Source of the DNA: Hydrogenophaga sp. BPS33
GTDB lineage: Bacteria > Pseudomonadota > Gammaproteobacteria > Burkholderiales > Burkholderiaceae_C
Length of the DNA: 64,000 nt
Assembly (NCBI RefSeq): GCF_009859475.1
Contig: NZ_CP044550.1
Coordinates: 1 to 64,000, forward strand
Direction: 5' to 3'
Position numbers and translations under genes: made by a program. Under the pieces are notes generated by a model. It was not told the origin of the DNA and made no database searches. It worked only from the letters and a program-made list of their open reading frames with translations. Shown in pieces: positions 63,970 to 64,000 of this stretch (positions are counted from its first letter, which is position 1; each line of letters opens with the position of its first letter).

Positions 63970-64000
63970 GACGACATTCTAGGGATTGTTTGAATGAAGT

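Noticed and set aside
1..64000. CRISPR array, rRNA or tRNA genes
   Set aside because: No regularly spaced repeats and no rRNA or cloverleaf sequence with a CCA-type end was recognised by eye; a tRNA scan would settle this.

Overview
The window looks like part of a large plasmid or chromid from a betaproteobacterium, most likely a member of the Comamonadaceae (Hydrogenophaga, Acidovorax, Polaromonas or Variovorax type). The basis is high G+C, the family resemblance of the proteins, and a gene load of ParAB partitioning, metal resistance and insertion sequences with no ribosomal or core biosynthetic genes. Base 1 is the ATG of parA, so the replicon may have been linearised there. No replication initiator is visible.

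Layout. 1-2.4 kb: parA-parB with three parS-like palindromes. 2.5-5.1 kb: a 629-aa tyrosine recombinase coupled to an unknown gene. 5.9-9.5 kb: accessory genes, namely a RES-type toxin with an unusual partner, two small unknown genes, and an AbiEi-like antitoxin/regulator behind a twin palindromic operator. The end of this last gene is cut by an IS3-family element (9.5-12.2 kb), which is itself interrupted by an IS30-family element. The far side of the IS is a decayed umuC.

13.4-16.4 kb: an arsR-flavoprotein-MFS arsenic-type operon. 16.6-18.5 kb: a lone NACHT NTPase resembling bacterial NLR antiphage proteins. 18.6-26.4 kb: the arsenite-oxidation island, with sensor genes aioX-aioS-aioR divergent from aioB-aioA-cytochrome c-nitroreductase and a near-perfect sigma-54 promoter between them. 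26.4-30.4 kb: a TSUP permease and modCBA/modE for the molybdate that AioA needs. 30.4-32.3 kb: a MerR-type regulator, a small Mer-like membrane protein and an ACR3/BASS-type exporter.

32.4-40.9 kb: copper/silver efflux genes (cusF, cusA, a broken cusB, cusC) and nickel resistance nreB-nreA. 40.9-42.8 kb: a His-rich protein, HupE and a membrane-anchor protein, divergent from nreAB. 43.0-44.5 kb: a PmtA-like methyltransferase, two gene relics and a DUF305 protein. 44.6-50.3 kb: cusS-cusR divergent from a TolC-like protein, multicopper oxidase, cupredoxin and CusF-like protein. 50.4-51.8 kb: a short mer operon without merA. 51.9-54.7 kb: a CopK-like protein and a copper P-type ATPase. 55.3-56.1 kb: scars (IS110 piece, broken MerR). 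56.3-57.8 kb: chrA and a PadR regulator. 57.9-60.1 kb: senB and senA for selenoneine synthesis, divergent with overlapping starts. 60.2-64 kb: a sulfur-transfer cluster (DsrE-like, rhodanese, MFS, persulfide-dioxygenase-like, ArsR-rhodanese).

Taken together, the genes suggest a metal- and metalloid-adapted bacterium that can oxidise arsenite, import the molybdate needed for it, detoxify Cu, Ni, Hg and chromate, and handle selenium and sulfane sulfur. Mobile elements have eroded several loci.
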